Assembly (NCBI GenBank): GCA_024742765.1 | Contig: JANSXT010000004.1 | Span: 1-64,000 of the forward strand | Reading direction: 5' to 3' | DNA length: 64,000 nucleotides | From: Phyllobacteriaceae bacterium | GTDB taxonomy: Bacteria > Pseudomonadota > Alphaproteobacteria > Rhizobiales > Rhizobiaceae | Shown here: positions 62,380 to 64,000 of the stretch, piece after piece | Numbering within the stretch: position 1 is the stretch's first letter | Layout: every line of letters starts with the position of its first letter | Program-made: the position numbers and the translations under genes | Notes under the pieces: model-generated | What the model was told of the DNA's origin: nothing | Database searches by the model: none | The model's input: the letters and a program-made list of their open reading frames with translations, nothing else

Positions 62380-63030
62380 ATGTCGACATCCGCCATCCGC
62401 GCCACCTTTCTTGCAGCCGCCCTCGCCACGGGTGCCATGACGGGAGCGGCCCAAGCCGAAACCCGGTCGCTGATCGTCGCCGGTGGATGCTTCTGGTGCG
62501 TCGAAAGCGATTTTGACCACGTTGCCGGTGTCGTCAGCACCACATCGGGCTATGCCGGCGGTGAGATGCAGAACCCGACATACCGGAACCATGGCCGGCA
62601 TCGCGAGGTTGTCAAGATCGACTATGATTCGTCGGTGACCGACTACAGGACCCTGATCGATATCTTCCTGCGCACGGTCGATCCGCTGGATGCGGGCGGC
62701 CAGTTCTGTGATCGCGGACGCTCCTATGAGACGGCGATCCATGCGGCCAATGATGCCGAAAAAGCGGCGGCGCTGGAAGCGGTCAATGTCGCCTCGCAGA
62801 CGCTCGGGCAAACTGTGGTCACGCCTGTCGAGGGCCCGGTGACGTTCTGGGAGGCGGAAGACTACCACCAGGACTATTATCTGAGCCAGGAACGCCAGTT
62901 GACGCGTTTCGGCTATGTCACGCGGGCGGAAGCCTACAAGGGCTATCGCAAGGGATGCGGACGCGACGAACGGGTCAAGCAGATTTGGGGCGCCGAGGCC
63001 TATCGGGGCGTCGACAAGCCGGCGAGCTGA
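62380..63030 (+). CDS. msrA: Peptide-methionine (S)-S-oxide reductase MsrA
   Basis: LIVAGGCFWCVESDFDHVAGVVSTTSGYAGGEMQNPTYRNHGRHREVVKIDYD; signal peptide. Confidence 0.95.
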   Translation: MSTSAIRATFLAAALATGAMTGAAQAETRSLIVAGGCFWCVESDFDHVAGVVSTTSGYAGGEMQNPTYRNHGRHREVVKIDYDSSVTDYRTLIDIFLRTVDPLDAGGQFCDRGRSYETAIHAANDAEKAAALEAVNVASQTLGQTVVTPVEGPVTFWEAEDYHQDYYLSQERQLTRFGYVTRAEAYKGYRKGCGRDERVKQIWGAEAYRGVDKPAS

Positions 63031-63179
63031 TTTCGCCCCAAACCGCCAAATATCTGCCATTGCGGCATTTTTGACGTCCATGCGCCAAATGTGCCGGTCA
63101 GCATTTTCCAGCCATTGCCTCCTGTGTCATAATAACGATACAGAAATCGGCAAGGGACGGTTAATCGCGACCGGACATC

Positions 63180-64000
63180 ATGGCCATGGAAATCCAGAGT
63201 GCGACTTCAACCTTTGCGGGCGTCATCAACGGCCGGAAGACGGATGTTGCCACCGACAATGATCCGCATATTGTCGACCAGCTGATCGCCGAGCGCGGAC
63301 ACACGCTTGTGAAGAGCCCCCTGTGGCCGGTGCTGCGCCCCGCGCTCTACAAGGTGCTTCACTATGATGAAGCCGTGCGGATGGCCGATGCGGTGGCCGC
63401 GATGAGCGGGCTGGACTGCTTCGGCCATATCAGCGATCTGCTGAAACTCGATGTGCGCGTCAAGGGAAGCGAGCACCTGCCGTCCGACGGCGCGTTCATT
63501 CTCGTTTCCAACCATCCGACCGGCATCGCCGACGGCGTGGCCGTCTATGACATGCTCAAGGACATCCGTCCCGACTTCATGTTCTTTGCCAACCGCGACG
63601 CCATCCGCGTCAACCAGCGGCTGGCCGAGATCATCATTCCGGTCGAATGGCGCGCCGACCAGAAATCGCATGCCAAGAGCCGCGAAACACTGGTGCGGAC
63701 CAACCGCGCCTTCAAGGACGATCGCGCGATCGTCCTGTTTCCCTCCGGGCGGATCGCCTATTGGTCGCAGGGCGGGCTCAAGGAACGTTCATGGCAGGCC
63801 ACCGGCATCCAGATGGCCAAGCGCTACCATGTGCCGATCGTGCCCATGCACATGGAAGCGCGCAATTCCTGGCTGTTCTACCTTTTGGCGCACCGCAACC
63901 CGGAACTGCGCGACATGACCGTCTTCCACGAACTGCTCAACAAGTCGGGCAAGACGTTTGCGATGACGCTCGGCGCGCCGATCGATCCCGAAACGCTCGA
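63180..64000 (+). CDS. PlsC-type acyltransferase, 3' truncated by window edge
   Basis: Open frame from ATGGCCATGGAAATC to window end; LVSNHPTGIADGVAVYDMLKDIRPDFMFFANRDAIRVNQRLAEIIIPVEW. Confidence 0.85.
   Translation, partial: MAMEIQSATSTFAGVINGRKTDVATDNDPHIVDQLIAERGHTLVKSPLWPVLRPALYKVLHYDEAVRMADAVAAMSGLDCFGHISDLLKLDVRVKGSEHLPSDGAFILVSNHPTGIADGVAVYDMLKDIRPDFMFFANRDAIRVNQRLAEIIIPVEWRADQKSHAKSRETLVRTNRAFKDDRAIVLFPSGRIAYWSQGGLKERSWQATGIQMAKRYHVPIVPMHMEARNSWLFYLLAHRNPELRDMTVFHELLNKSGKTFAMTLGAPIDPETL

Noticed and set aside
1-64000. CRISPR arrays, tRNA/rRNA genes, intact IS elements or prophage
   Set aside because: No regularly spaced direct repeats, tRNA T-arm signatures, rRNA sequence or transposase/phage ORFs recognised. 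The two tyrosine recombinases are housekeeping XerC and XerD by context and sequence.

Overview
This 64 kb window is chromosomal, GC-rich and alphaproteobacterial, most consistent with a Rhizobiales/Hyphomicrobiales relative. It is densely coding and mostly housekeeping: leuB, leuD and leuC, asd, argG, ftsEX, tyrA/hisC/chorismate mutase, cobST, aroKB, accA, xerC and xerD, rplS-trmD-rimM, rlmN and sdhCDAB. I saw no rRNA, tRNA, CRISPR array or intact mobile element. The strongest non-routine signals are: (1) a candidate attenuator upstream of asd, with a leader peptide M-R-T-M-I-K-K-T-T-T-I-stop made almost entirely of aspartate-family residues, followed by mutually exclusive hairpins; (2) a very compact preQ1-I-like riboswitch in front of a queuosine-precursor transporter gene (YhhQ type), whose pseudoknot would pair with the start codon; (3) a bchE-bchJ pair (anaerobic bacteriochlorophyll cyclase and V4R protein) with overlapping PpsR/CrtJ-type (TGT-N12-ACA) and FnrL-type boxes; (4) a NodF/NodE-like ACP-ketosynthase pair with RidA, lying between leuD and leuB; (5) a TrmD-DUF4440-like fusion protein. 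All family assignments come from reading the supplied translations and from memory of the families. No database search or folding program was run.
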